Positions 1 to 7,843 of a stretch of 64,000 nucleotides of DNA are shown here, one piece after another. Position 1 is the first letter of the stretch. Each line of letters begins with the position of its first letter. A program made the translations under genes and the position numbers. This DNA comes from Chryseobacterium jejuense (GTDB taxonomy: Bacteria > Bacteroidota > Bacteroidia > Flavobacteriales > Weeksellaceae), in the NCBI RefSeq assembly GCF_900100075.1, contig NZ_FNEG01000003.1, positions 647,978-711,977 of the forward strand, in the 5' to 3' direction. The notes under the pieces are model-generated. The model was not told the DNA's origin and searched no databases. It saw only the letters and a list, made by a program, of their open reading frames with translations.

Positions 1-1406
1 TCGAAATTGATAAAAAGCTTGATAAAGCAGTTTATTTACAAATAGCAGATACCATTATTGCAGATATCCGCTCCGGAAGATTGAAACCCAGTGATACCCT
101 TCCTGGCAGCCGGAATCTTGCCACTATGCTGAAAATCAATAGAAATACGGTGGTTGAAGCTTATCAGGTTTTAATGAATGAGGAATGGGTGATTTCTAAG
201 GAGAGAAAAGGAATTTTTGTTTCGGATCAGCTTCCTGCTTTACACGAAAATAGAACTGAAAGGCTATCCGATGCTTTGGACCACCCCGTGATAACCCATG
301 GTGCAATAGTTAATTTTGATGATGGTCATCCGGACAGTAAAATAGCTCCGGTAACAGAACTGGCAAGAGCCTACCGCCAGATCTTCGGCATCAAAGCAAA
401 ATGGCAGATGATGGGCTATGGAGATGAACATGGAGATATAGAATTTCGGAAAATGATCTCTCAAATGTTGAATCATCAGCGAGGAATGCAAATTAACGAA
501 CAGGAAATATCCATTACAAGAGGAAGTCAAATGGCTATGTTTCTGACCGCTCAAAGTCTTTTAACTTCTGGAGATTATGTTATTGTAGAAGATCCTGGTT
601 ATCAGCCGGCATGGCAGGCCTTTGAATATTCGGGAGCTCAGCTTCTTCCTGTTTCTGTGGATGAAGAAGGAATTAATGTACAGGCTATTGAAAAACTTTT
701 ATCTCAGCATAAAAACATCAAAGCAATCTATATTACACCTCACAGGCAGTATCCAACAATGGTTACTTTAAGTTTATCGAGACGTTTAAGGCTGATAGAA
801 CTAGCCAATCAGCATCATATAACGATCATTGAGGATGATTACGATAATGAATTTCATTTCGGTTACCGCCCTATTCTTCCTCTTTCAAGTTTTCCGGAAT
901 TGAATTATTATGTATATGTGGGAACTCTAAGTAAGGTGGTTGCTCCAGCATTGAGAATTGGATATCTGGCCACTAAAAATCAGGATTTATTACAAAAAAT
1001 CGGAAGCTTAAGAAAGATCATTGATGTGCATGGAGATGTTATTATGGAGCAGGCCGTTTTGCAACTTATTAAAGAAGGAGCGGTAAAAAAACACATCAGA
1101 AAAGCAACGGCTCATTATAAAAGCAAAAGAGATTTCGTATATAACCTTTTAAATAAGTACATGAAAGATCTCGCTCATTTTACCTTACCTGAAGGTGGAT
1201 TGGCATTTTGGATTGTTCCAAAAACAATACTTGATTGGGATAAAGCTACTTCATTATTATTGGAGAAAAACATTAAGATCATCCATCCAAAGCAATACAG
1301 CCGAAATCATGTCAACGGTTTCAGATTAAGCTATGGTTCTGTTTCAGAAGAACAATTGGAACAAAGTATACAGATTATTGCGGAAGTCTTTACCCAGCTT
1401 TCTTAA
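1..1406 (+). CDS. MocR-type regulator (GntR helix-turn-helix plus aminotransferase-like domain), 5' end outside window
   Basis: The reading frame is already open at base 3, in the middle of a GntR winged-helix domain (…VYLQIADTIIADIRSGRL, then PGSRNLA), so the start lies upstream of the window; a TTG at 81 is internal and not the start. The rest is a fold-type I aminotransferase-like domain. The Schiff-base lysine of PLP is in the motif GTLSKVVAPALRIGYL near the middle, and EDDYDNEF matches the cofactor-binding aspartate region. Family knowledge: MocR/PdxR proteins use PLP or a PLP adduct as effector and often control vitamin B6, amino-acid or transporter genes; the target here is not visible because the upstream neighbour is missing. 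It ends at a TAA, followed by a bidirectional terminator at 1651-1682. A second, only distantly similar MocR gene lies at 4833. Confidence 0.9.
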   Translation, partial: EIDKKLDKAVYLQIADTIIADIRSGRLKPSDTLPGSRNLATMLKINRNTVVEAYQVLMNEEWVISKERKGIFVSDQLPALHENRTERLSDALDHPVITHGAIVNFDDGHPDSKIAPVTELARAYRQIFGIKAKWQMMGYGDEHGDIEFRKMISQMLNHQRGMQINEQEISITRGSQMAMFLTAQSLLTSGDYVIVEDPGYQPAWQAFEYSGAQLLPVSVDEEGINVQAIEKLLSQHKNIKAIYITPHRQYPTMVTLSLSRRLRLIELANQHHITIIEDDYDNEFHFGYRPILPLSSFPELNYYVYVGTLSKVVAPALRIGYLATKNQDLLQKIGSLRKIIDVHGDVIMEQAVLQLIKEGAVKKHIRKATAHYKSKRDFVYNLLNKYMKDLAHFTLPEGGLAFWIVPKTILDWDKATSLLLEKNIKIIHPKQYSRNHVNGFRLSYGSVSEEQLEQSIQIIAEVFTQLS

Positions 1407-1650
1407 TAAGATTCTCGCAGATTCCGGAAATAACGCAGATCTTATCAGTTTGCTTAGTAACTGATAATTTTTCACTCACAATCATCTGTTCAATCAGCAA
1501 GATCCGCGAGAAATTAAAAAAAATCTACAGGTTTTATCTGTTTCCTTTTCCATTATTATCTGTGTTAATCCATGAAGATCTATGGTTAAAAAAATCTGCT
1601 TAATCAGCAAAATCAGCGTGATATTAAATAATCTCCCAACAAAGCATAAA
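1407..1650. repeat. Degenerate intergenic repeat remnants (aatctgcnnaatctg type)
   Basis: This non-coding stretch repeats variants of phrases such as 'cgcagatcttatcag', 'atctgtgttaatc' and 'aatctgcttaatcagcaaaatcagcg'. The same vocabulary appears at 52181-52215 and 52420-52455. I see no credible gene; a 61-codon frame here has no coding character. I read it as decayed intergenic repeat DNA. Confidence 0.5.
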
Positions 1651-1682
1651 AATAGCGCAAATATTAATCTATTTGCGCTATT
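1651..1682. terminator. Bidirectional terminator between convergent genes
   Basis: Perfect stem AATAGCGCAAATA / TATTTGCGCTATT with a 6-nt loop. It lies between the MocR gene (+, ends 1406) and the flavodoxin-RidA gene (-, ends 1732), and has A/T runs on both sides, so it can serve both. Confidence 0.8.
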
Positions 1683-1731
1683 AATTTATTATATATTTTC
1701 CAGTGAGATCTGTGAGATCCACGGGAAAAAT

Positions 1732-2868
1732 TTACTCCACTTCAAAAACAGCCTGAATCTCCACTGAAGAATTCACAGGAATAGAAGATGCCCCAAATGT
1801 TGCTCTTGCATGCTTTCCTTTATCTCCAAAAACCTCTGCCGTAAGATCAGAAGCTACATTCATCAGATCAGCATGTTTGGTATAATCATCCTTTGTATTG
1901 AATATTCCAGTAAGCTGTACACATTGTTTTACTCTGCCCAGATCACCACCAACTGCTTCATTAAGCACTGAAAGGACATTCAGCATAGTCACTTTGGTGG
2001 CATCTTTTACCTGTTGTTCATTAACATCTACTCCTAATTTTCCGGCATTGAAAATTTTTCCATCCTTTAAAGCCACTTGGTTGATGAACACAAGGTTTCC
2101 TGAACGTACAAAGGGTTGATAATTTCCAGCAGGTTTAGGAACTTGTGGAAGAACAATATTTTTCTGTTTTAAAACTTCATTAAAATTCTGATGATTTTCA
2201 ACGATGGCAGCTGTTCTTTTCGGACGTGTCTCTTTTAAAGCTAACGATACTTTTGCAAAATTCTTCCCTTGAAGTTCTGCCAAAGATCTCTCTCCTTTTG
2301 TTGGACGTTCAACATCTTTCAGAGAAGCCATAGTTGTGATTCCTAATACCGAATTTCCTTGTGGAATAGCTTTGTTAAGCTCTTCAGTACCACGAATTCC
2401 ATTAGAAACTAAAATCATTCCGTGTACAGCAAGACTATTCCAGAATGCCTGAAGTGCCAGTTCTTTTCCTGCACCGCTTCCTGCAGACATGAATACAGTT
2501 GCCGGAACTCCTTCCAAAGCATGATTTGTCCAAAGTTGAACGGTTTTAGATAAAAATTCACTCATTCCGGTACTGATGTTTCCGAAATAAACAGGGGATC
2601 CGAAAGCAATTCCATCATAATTAGGAAGCTCATCTACGGTTGCAATAGGTAAGCTTTTCAGGTTAGGATTCTGTGATGGTTTTACCAGTTTGATATAAGA
2701 AGTTGCGTTGTTCTCACTCTCAATACCTTTGGCAATTTCTTTGGCCAGTTCGTAGGTACCACCATTATCTGAATGGATAAGAACCAGTATTTTAGCTTTA
2801 TTTTGTGCCATAATCTGTGTGGTGTTAAATAGTAAAATTAAGATAAAAAAAGAACATATTTTTTTCAT
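1732..2868 (-). CDS. Secreted flavodoxin-like (WrbA-type) domain fused to a RidA/YjgF domain
   Basis: I place the start at the ATG complementary to 2866-2868 (378 aa). This start gives a clean signal peptide (MKKICSFFILILLFNTTQIMAQ) and lies just downstream of a TAnnTTTG promoter box; a longer open frame to 3078 runs into the divergent AraC gene. Residues about 25-215 are flavodoxin/NAD(P)H:quinone oxidoreductase-like (KILVLIHSDNGGTYELAKEI for phosphate binding; FGSPVYFGNIS and MSAGSGAGKEL loops). The C-terminal ~130 residues are a RidA (YjgF/UK114) domain with the substrate-binding arginine in the ARAT motif. Known roles: flavodoxins bind FMN; RidA proteins hydrolyse reactive enamines/imines. 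The fusion and its export are unusual. The paired AraC gene suggests inducible expression. Function is inferred only. Confidence 0.8.
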   Translation of the reverse strand: MKKICSFFILILLFNTTQIMAQNKAKILVLIHSDNGGTYELAKEIAKGIESENNATSYIKLVKPSQNPNLKSLPIATVDELPNYDGIAFGSPVYFGNISTGMSEFLSKTVQLWTNHALEGVPATVFMSAGSGAGKELALQAFWNSLAVHGMILVSNGIRGTEELNKAIPQGNSVLGITTMASLKDVERPTKGERSLAELQGKNFAKVSLALKETRPKRTAAIVENHQNFNEVLKQKNIVLPQVPKPAGNYQPFVRSGNLVFINQVALKDGKIFNAGKLGVDVNEQQVKDATKVTMLNVLSVLNEAVGGDLGRVKQCVQLTGIFNTKDDYTKHADLMNVASDLTAEVFGDKGKHARATFGASSIPVNSSVEIQAVFEVE

Positions 2869-2894
2869 TCTGAACAGGATATAAATTAATATTA

Positions 2895-2954
2895 CAAAAT
2901 TAATACTGTCGTTTTTATTAAATTTGCCAAAAAATATATACAAAACGACAGTAT
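2895..2954. promoter_or_regulatory. Divergent promoter with a perfect 13-bp inverted repeat
   Basis: Two -7 boxes face outward: TAATTTTG on the minus strand (2895-2902) for the flavodoxin-RidA gene and TAAATTTG (2919-2926) for the araC-type gene. Arms ATACTGTCGTTTT (2903-2915) and AAAACGACAGTAT (2942-2954) form a perfect inverted repeat with a 26-bp spacer. The left arm fits between the two -7 boxes and the right arm overlaps the AraC start codon. I infer an operator for the AraC-type protein controlling both genes. Confidence 0.7.
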
Positions 2955-3741
2955 GAAATGTGGACTGATTGAAAAAACACAGAGCCAGTTTGTAGACACC
3001 ATCGAGAAAGAAGCTTACGTATGGCTTGAAAAAGACTGGAAACACGACGACTACGAACATGTTCACAAACGTGCCCAACTAACGTTTGTGGAAGATGGTT
3101 ATCAGTATTTTCACATTGATCAGAAAATTTATCTGGTTCCACAGCATCACGTGATCTGGGTTCCTTCCGGAAAAGCTCATAAAATTACTTCCGAAGCCAA
3201 AACGGTTAATCTGATGGTTTTTCTATTCAAATCTGTTTTTGAGGAAGGATTTTATCAGAATGTTCATGTATTTGCTGTTCCGCCGGTTTTAAAAGAAATG
3301 CTGCTCTATGCTTCAAAATGGAACCAATCTTTGGATGAAAACGAAGAACAGGATATTTTCTTTAAAGCAATTCTGAAAAGCCTTCCTAACTTCTGCAAAG
3401 AAAGCAACGGGCTTGAAATTCCTATTCCTAAAGATACAAGGCTGATTCCTGTCTGTAATGATATCAATGCCAATTTTAAATATAATCTGGATATTGATTC
3501 CCTTGCAGCCAAAGCACAAATGTCAGTACGCAGCCTTCAGCGAAATTTTAAAAATGAAACTGGAATTACCTTACAAAAATACCTTCAACTGACCAGAATA
3601 TTAAAAAGCATTGAGCTGATTGATACCCAACAATACACTTTAAGCGAGGTGGCTTATAAGGTAGGTTATCAAAGTTTATCGGCCTTTACTTCATCGTATT
3701 TTGCTGTGATGAAAGCTAAACCTAAGATACATAAAGCCTAA
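2953..3741 (+). CDS. AraC-family transcriptional regulator
   Basis: 262 aa. The N-terminal ~130 residues look like an AraC_binding cupin (HKRAQLTFVEDGYQYF, PQHHVIWVPSGKAHKI). The C-terminal ~90 residues are the double helix-turn-helix, including LAAKAQMSVRSLQRNFKNET and the second-helix signature LSEVAYKVGYQSLSAFTSSY. It is transcribed divergently from the flavodoxin-RidA gene across 84 bp that hold a perfect 13-bp inverted repeat, so it most likely controls that gene and perhaps itself. The ATG at 2953 is about 25 nt downstream of a TAAATTTG box. No effector can be deduced. Confidence 0.9.
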   Translation: MKCGLIEKTQSQFVDTIEKEAYVWLEKDWKHDDYEHVHKRAQLTFVEDGYQYFHIDQKIYLVPQHHVIWVPSGKAHKITSEAKTVNLMVFLFKSVFEEGFYQNVHVFAVPPVLKEMLLYASKWNQSLDENEEQDIFFKAILKSLPNFCKESNGLEIPIPKDTRLIPVCNDINANFKYNLDIDSLAAKAQMSVRSLQRNFKNETGITLQKYLQLTRILKSIELIDTQQYTLSEVAYKVGYQSLSAFTSSYFAVMKAKPKIHKA

Positions 3742-3793
3742 GAATTATTCAACCCATATCTTGTTGAAAGAACATTACTGTATAAAATAGCAA

Positions 3794-3823
3794 AAACCCG
3801 CTTTCATTGATGAAAACGGGTTT
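3794..3823. terminator. Bidirectional terminator
   Basis: Stem AAACCCGCTTTCAT / ATGAAAACGGGTTT with one mismatch, lying between the convergent AraC (+) and EamA (-) genes. A-rich on the left and T-rich on the right of the core. Confidence 0.75.
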
Positions 3824-3852
3824 ACAACTTATAATAAATGGGGTGTTAATGC

Positions 3853-4737
3853 CTATTTTGCAAATCTTTTAGTACCTACAACACATAGAATAACTCCAAC
3901 TGTAATACCAAGCATTCCAATACTTACCTGCTCATGAAGAAGATAGGCTGCCAAAGCAAGCCCAAAAAACGGTTGTAATAGCTGAAGCTGTCCTACCGTG
4001 GTAATTCCACCCTGTGCCAATCCTTTATACCAGAATATAAACCCGATAAACATACTGAACAGGGAAATATACCCTAATCCGAACCATCCTTTAAAGCTTA
4101 TGGACTCAACATTGGAAGGAAAATAAATAAAAAATAAAGGGAGCATAATAGGTAAAGATATAACCAGAGCCCATGAAATTACCTGCCATCCGCCCAATGT
4201 TTTAGAAAGTTTTGCTCCTTCTGCATAACCCATTCCACACAAAATGATGGCAATAAGCATTAGAATATCTCCGATGGGAGAAGCTGAAATTCCCTGAGAA
4301 AAAGCATAACCAACAACTAAGAGGCTTCCAATTACAGAGAAGATCCAGAATACTGGGTGTGGTTTCTCTCCGCCACGGAAAACTCCGAAAATAGCAGTAG
4401 CCAAAGGTAACATTCCTAAAAATACAATGGAATGAGCAGAAGTGAGGTATTGCAATGCCAATGAGGAAAGCAAAGGAAATCCTATGACACACCCTATAGC
4501 AACCAGAACAAGAGAAAATAGCTGATTTTTGGCCGGACGTTTTTCTTTATAAATCAATAAAACGGAAAGTGCTAAGATTCCTGCAATCACTGCGCGGGCA
4601 ATGGTTGCAAATATAGGATCCATTTCCATCACTGCAAGTTTGGTAGCAGGCATAGAACCACTGAAAAGCAATACGCCTATGAACCCATTGATCCATCCGC
4701 TTACAGCCTGGTCTTTTGAAATAGTATTTGTCATCAT
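3853..4737 (-). CDS. EamA/DMT-superfamily inner-membrane transporter
   Basis: 294 aa, almost entirely hydrophobic, with about ten predicted transmembrane helices in two EamA halves. Typical features are the early GSMPATKLAV turn and the AQGGITTVGQLQLLQPFFGLALAAYLL stretch near the C-terminus, shown here only as two short landmarks (TTVGQLQLLQPFFG). The family exports or imports small metabolites such as amino acids and purines; the substrate is unknown. It is divergent from the MocR gene at 4833 with a shared promoter region, a common arrangement in which the MocR protein controls the transporter. Confidence 0.88.
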   Translation of the reverse strand: MMTNTISKDQAVSGWINGFIGVLLFSGSMPATKLAVMEMDPIFATIARAVIAGILALSVLLIYKEKRPAKNQLFSLVLVAIGCVIGFPLLSSLALQYLTSAHSIVFLGMLPLATAIFGVFRGGEKPHPVFWIFSVIGSLLVVGYAFSQGISASPIGDILMLIAIILCGMGYAEGAKLSKTLGGWQVISWALVISLPIMLPLFFIYFPSNVESISFKGWFGLGYISLFSMFIGFIFWYKGLAQGGITTVGQLQLLQPFFGLALAAYLLHEQVSIGMLGITVGVILCVVGTKRFAK

Positions 4738-4762
4738 TTTGATAAGCTTTTAATTATGAGGA

Positions 4763-4813
4763 CAAAATTAAAGAGGAAAAATAAACAAACACAGTATCAG
4801 TTTTGTATATTTG
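4763..4813. promoter_or_regulatory. Divergent promoter region EamA / MocR
   Basis: Minus-strand box TAATTTTG (4763-4770) for the EamA gene and plus-strand box TATATTTG (4806-4813) for the MocR gene. The plus-strand box would start RNA at about 4818-4820, downstream of the ATG at 4815, which argues that the MocR protein starts at the ATG at 4833. Confidence 0.6.
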
Positions 4814-4832
4814 CATGAGCACAGTTAAAAAA

Positions 4833-6254
4833 ATGAGTAAAGAATTTTTATACACAGAAATTGCAGACGGTATTGCCTCCCAGATCAGAGGCGGAGTATT
4901 AAAGGCGGGAGATAAGCTCCCTTCTGTAAGAATGCTATGCAATGAACACCAGGTAAGCATGAACACCGCTAAACGGGTCTTCCTGGAACTGGAATCTCAA
5001 TCTCTTGTAGAATCTAAGCCACAATCCGGCTATTTTGTAAGCCAATTGTTGTCTGTAAAGCTTCCGTTGCCTGAAGTGAGCCGCCCTTCTTTGATAGCCA
5101 ATAATGATGAACCTGATGAATTGATCAGTAAAGTCTATGAAAATATGGGTAAAAAGGACATCACTTTCTTTTCCATTGGAATTCCATCAGGAGATCTTCT
5201 TCCTCAAGCCAAGCTTAAAAAAGAGATTGTACATGCGATAAGAGAATTAAAGGAAGACGGAACAGAATACGAAGAGCTGCAAGGAAATCTGAAACTGAGA
5301 AGAATGATTGCCGTACGCTCATTACAATGGGCCGGAAATCTTCATGAAAATGACCTGATTACTACAAACGGTGGTATGAATGCCCTCTCTTTCTGTTTAA
5401 TGGCCTTAGGTAAACCAGGCGATACCATCGCTATTGAAAGCCCTTGTTATCCGGGGATTCTTCAATTAGCCAATGGATTAGGGCTGAAAGTGCTGGAATT
5501 ACCCACCCACCCAACAACCGGAATAGAAATTGAGGCTTTCAAAAAACTGATCCCAAAAATTGATCTGTGTCTGTTGATTCCTAATTTTAATTCCCCATTG
5601 GGAAGTTGTATGCCGGATGAGAATAAGAAAGAAATTGTAAAAATCCTTTCAGAAAATAATATTCCGTTGATTGAAGATGATGTGTATGGAGACCTTTATT
5701 TTGGCTCTACCCGTCCTAAATGCTGCAAATCTTTTGATAAAGATGGAAATGTACTCTATTGCAGCTCTATTTCAAAAACATTGGCCCCGGGATATCGTGT
5801 AGGCTGGATTGCGCCTGGAAAATATAAAGAAAAGATTTTAAAGCTTAAACTTTTACATTCTACTTCTTCCATATCCATTGTGAATGAAGCTGTTGCAAAC
5901 TTCCTGAAGTCCGGAAGGTATGAAAAGCACCTTCAGCAACTTAGAAAGACATTACAGAGTAATTATCAGAATTACGTACAAACCATTGCTGAATATTTTC
6001 CGGAAGGAACCAAAACCAGCCGTCCGCAAGGTGGATTGTCCTTATGGGTAGAATTTGATAAGAAAATCCGAACTACAGAGCTGTATGATCTTGCTATTAA
6101 ACAGAATATAAGTATTGCGCCTGGAAGAATGTTTACTTTTCAGGATCAGTTTGAAAACTGTATGAGACTTTGTATCGGGCTTCCTTGGTCAGAAGATACA
6201 CAGGCTAAGCTCAAGCAGGTTGGGCAGCTTGCTAAAAAGATTTATTTAAGGTAA
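4833..6254 (+). CDS. MocR-type regulator (GntR plus aminotransferase-like domain)
   Basis: 473 aa from the ATG at 4833 (MSKEFLYTEIADGIA…). In-frame starts at 4803 (TTG) and 4815 (ATG) lie on or before the likely transcription start. The GntR winged helix occupies about residues 1-70 (SQIRGGVLKAGDKLPSVR, VSMNTAKRVFLEL). The aminotransferase-like domain follows, with the PLP lysine in CSSISKTLAPGYRVGW and the NFNSPLG and EDDVYGDLYF motifs. It is divergent from the EamA transporter, its probable target. It differs clearly from the MocR protein at the start of the window (which lacks LPSVR and has PGSRNLA instead), so the two are not recent duplicates. Confidence 0.9.
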   Translation: MSKEFLYTEIADGIASQIRGGVLKAGDKLPSVRMLCNEHQVSMNTAKRVFLELESQSLVESKPQSGYFVSQLLSVKLPLPEVSRPSLIANNDEPDELISKVYENMGKKDITFFSIGIPSGDLLPQAKLKKEIVHAIRELKEDGTEYEELQGNLKLRRMIAVRSLQWAGNLHENDLITTNGGMNALSFCLMALGKPGDTIAIESPCYPGILQLANGLGLKVLELPTHPTTGIEIEAFKKLIPKIDLCLLIPNFNSPLGSCMPDENKKEIVKILSENNIPLIEDDVYGDLYFGSTRPKCCKSFDKDGNVLYCSSISKTLAPGYRVGWIAPGKYKEKILKLKLLHSTSSISIVNEAVANFLKSGRYEKHLQQLRKTLQSNYQNYVQTIAEYFPEGTKTSRPQGGLSLWVEFDKKIRTTELYDLAIKQNISIAPGRMFTFQDQFENCMRLCIGLPWSEDTQAKLKQVGQLAKKIYLR

Positions 6255-6406
6255 GGAAGATGGAGGCTGGAAGATGGAAGTTGTTGTAGCTTTAAGAATG
6301 ACTTAAGCGAATTCTTATTTGATATTGTAAAGAATATTTTAACAATAACAACTGAAGTTTTTTTGTGCTCAAAATAACTTCCAGCTTCCCTCTTCCAGCA
6401 TCCAGC
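6255..6406. repeat. Palindromic intergenic element, copy A
   Basis: Left arm 6255-6281 (…GGAGGCTGGAAGATGGAAGTT) and right arm 6376-6406 (AACTTCCAGCTTCC…) form an imperfect long inverted repeat with about 95 bp of AT-rich, non-coding loop. It fills the whole gap between the convergent MocR and crp-like genes. Copies B (9740-9860) and C (60041-60184) share the arm sequence but not the loop. Confidence 0.7.
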
Positions 6407-6408
6407 TT

Positions 6409-7005
6409 TTACTTATTATCCGGAACGAAGTTCTTTCTCGCCAGTTCTTTTCTTACACGGCTTAGACTTTCAGGAGTAATACCAAGATAGGAAGCTATCA
6501 TCCATTGAGGAACTCTAAGAAGCAAATCCGGGTACATTTTAATAAACTTCATATATCTTTCCTCTGCAGTCTCTCCCAGTAAGGAATTGATCCTGTTTTG
6601 AAGACTTCTGATATGTTTCTGAAGCAGAAAATCACTGCGTTCAATACTGTTTGGGAATTGCTCTACTAATTTATTGAAGAAATCAGGGTGAAGAAATAAA
6701 ACTTCCGAATCCTCTACCGCTTCTATATAATAATTGGATTTTTCATTGAAATAAAGACTGCTTCGGTCAGAAATCAACCAGCTTTCTGGAGCGAACTGTA
6801 TAATGTGCTCTTTTCCGTTCTTATCAATGGAGTACATTTTCAATAATCCTTTTTCTACAAAGAATATATGTCTGCATATTTCACCATACTGAAGAAGAAA
6901 CTGATTTTTAGGAATCTTTTTTACTTCATAATGGAGGCTGCAGGTGTTCACACTTTGAAGAGGAACGTTTAAAACTTTGGCTAAATAATTATTAATATTC
7001 TTCAT
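6409..7005 (-). CDS. Crp/Fnr-family transcriptional regulator
   Basis: 198 aa. The N-terminal cyclic-nucleotide-binding-like beta roll (LLQYGEICRHIFFVEKGLLK) lacks the full cAMP signature, and there is no N-terminal iron-sulfur cysteine cluster. The C-terminal helix-turn-helix is MIASYLGITPESLSRVRKEL. This is the short Bacteroidetes Crp-like type with no predicted ligand. Its ATG overlaps the stop of ytxJ (TAATG), making it the last gene of a four-gene overlapping operon bstA-DUF1569-ytxJ-crp. I infer that it responds to redox or thiol stress because of this company, but no sequence feature proves it. Confidence 0.88.
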   Translation of the reverse strand: MKNINNYLAKVLNVPLQSVNTCSLHYEVKKIPKNQFLLQYGEICRHIFFVEKGLLKMYSIDKNGKEHIIQFAPESWLISDRSSLYFNEKSNYYIEAVEDSEVLFLHPDFFNKLVEQFPNSIERSDFLLQKHIRSLQNRINSLLGETAEERYMKFIKMYPDLLLRVPQWMIASYLGITPESLSRVRKELARKNFVPDNK

Positions 7006-7385
7006 TATACGATCTGGCTTAAAGAAATGTCCTGGTGCGAAGCGCTGTTAACGGGCTTTCCGTTTTCAATAACAATAAGCTGCGGACTTTCATGCCTTAT
7101 CCCGAAATCCTCAGCAATTTTATTAGAAAGAGGGCGGTGAGCTAATAGATCAAGAAAATAAACTTCTACCTGCTGATCAGAGTTCTCAACCTCTTTTTCA
7201 AAATTTCTCAATACAGTCTTGCTGATGAAACAGCTTGTTGAATGCTTGAATATCGCTATTTTATGCTGATAAGAACTTTCAATGGCTTTTTCCAGGTCTT
7301 CTTCAGACTTTATATTTTTCCAGAAAGATTTTTTATCAGAGGTTTCATTATTATTTCCACCGAATATTTTTTCAAAAAAACTCAT
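7005..7385 (-). CDS. ytxJ: YtxJ/BrxC-like bacillithiol-system redox protein (DUF2847)
   Basis: 126 aa with a thioredoxin-like core. The active-site stretch FKHSTSCFISKTV holds the single Cys52; Bacillus YtxJ has a TCPIS motif at this place, here TCFIS. Family knowledge: YtxJ (BrxC) is a monothiol bacilliredoxin that removes bacillithiol from proteins. The ATG overlaps the upstream DUF1569 stop by 4 nt (ATGA) and the stop overlaps the crp-like start by 1 nt, so translation is probably coupled. The presence of a BstA homologue two genes upstream supports the bacillithiol reading. Confidence 0.8.
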   Translation of the reverse strand: MSFFEKIFGGNNNETSDKKSFWKNIKSEEDLEKAIESSYQHKIAIFKHSTSCFISKTVLRNFEKEVENSDQQVEVYFLDLLAHRPLSNKIAEDFGIRHESPQLIVIENGKPVNSASHQDISLSQIV

Positions 7386-7843
7386 ACATTAAATTGTTTT
7401 AAGTGATGATCTAGATGTTTATATTCTAAAAATTCCCAGTCTTTTTCAGTCATGTTTCCGAATAATCTGTGGCTATCAGGTAGTTTTCTGTTTTCACAGG
7501 CTTCCCGGAATTCCTCCAGCGTTTTCAGCAGATTGGTCTTTGATTCATCAAAATCACACTCAAAATTAACGATAAGTTTTTGAAAAGTAGGCATGTTTCT
7601 GGGAATTCCGTTATTGAAAACATACATTTCCAATTTTGTAAGGATCCCTATTGTCTCAAATAGAAGATGAATACGGGGAAGTTCAATTTTTCGCAAGGCA
7701 ACCTGAAGAACTAGATCACAATGCATTAACATCTGACAGACATCCATTTTTCCCCATTTTTTCGGGCTGTCTGCAGATAATTTGGAAATTCTGTCTGTAA
7801 TTTCCTTAAAGTATATTGGATGGTTAAGGTATTTTTTTACCAA
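7382..7843 (-). CDS. DUF1569 protein of the DinB-like fold
   Basis: 153 aa. The family signature is the end motif EFLEYKHLDHHLKQF and the HCDLVLQ helix, which would supply metal-binding histidines of a DinB four-helix bundle. The only start that keeps the conserved N-terminus is a TTG (7841-7843) that overlaps the bstA stop by 7 nt (GGTTGGTAAAAA read as both GGT TGG TAA and TTG GTA AAA); the next ATG is too far inside. DinB-fold proteins include bacillithiol and mycothiol S-transferases; with BstA and YtxJ on either side a thiol-transfer role is plausible, but this is inference. Confidence 0.72.
   Translation of the reverse strand: MVKKYLNHPIYFKEITDRISKLSADSPKKWGKMDVCQMLMHCDLVLQVALRKIELPRIHLLFETIGILTKLEMYVFNNGIPRNMPTFQKLIVNFECDFDESKTNLLKTLEEFREACENRKLPDSHRLFGNMTEKDWEFLEYKHLDHHLKQFNV

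Noticed and set aside
1582..1767. Open frame of 61 codons after the first MocR gene
   Set aside because: It runs through repeat-like intergenic DNA and the terminator and overlaps the flavodoxin-RidA stop; no coding character.
2869..3078. Longer N-terminus for the flavodoxin-RidA protein
   Set aside because: It would cross the divergent promoter and the AraC gene; the start at 2868 gives a signal peptide and fits the promoter.
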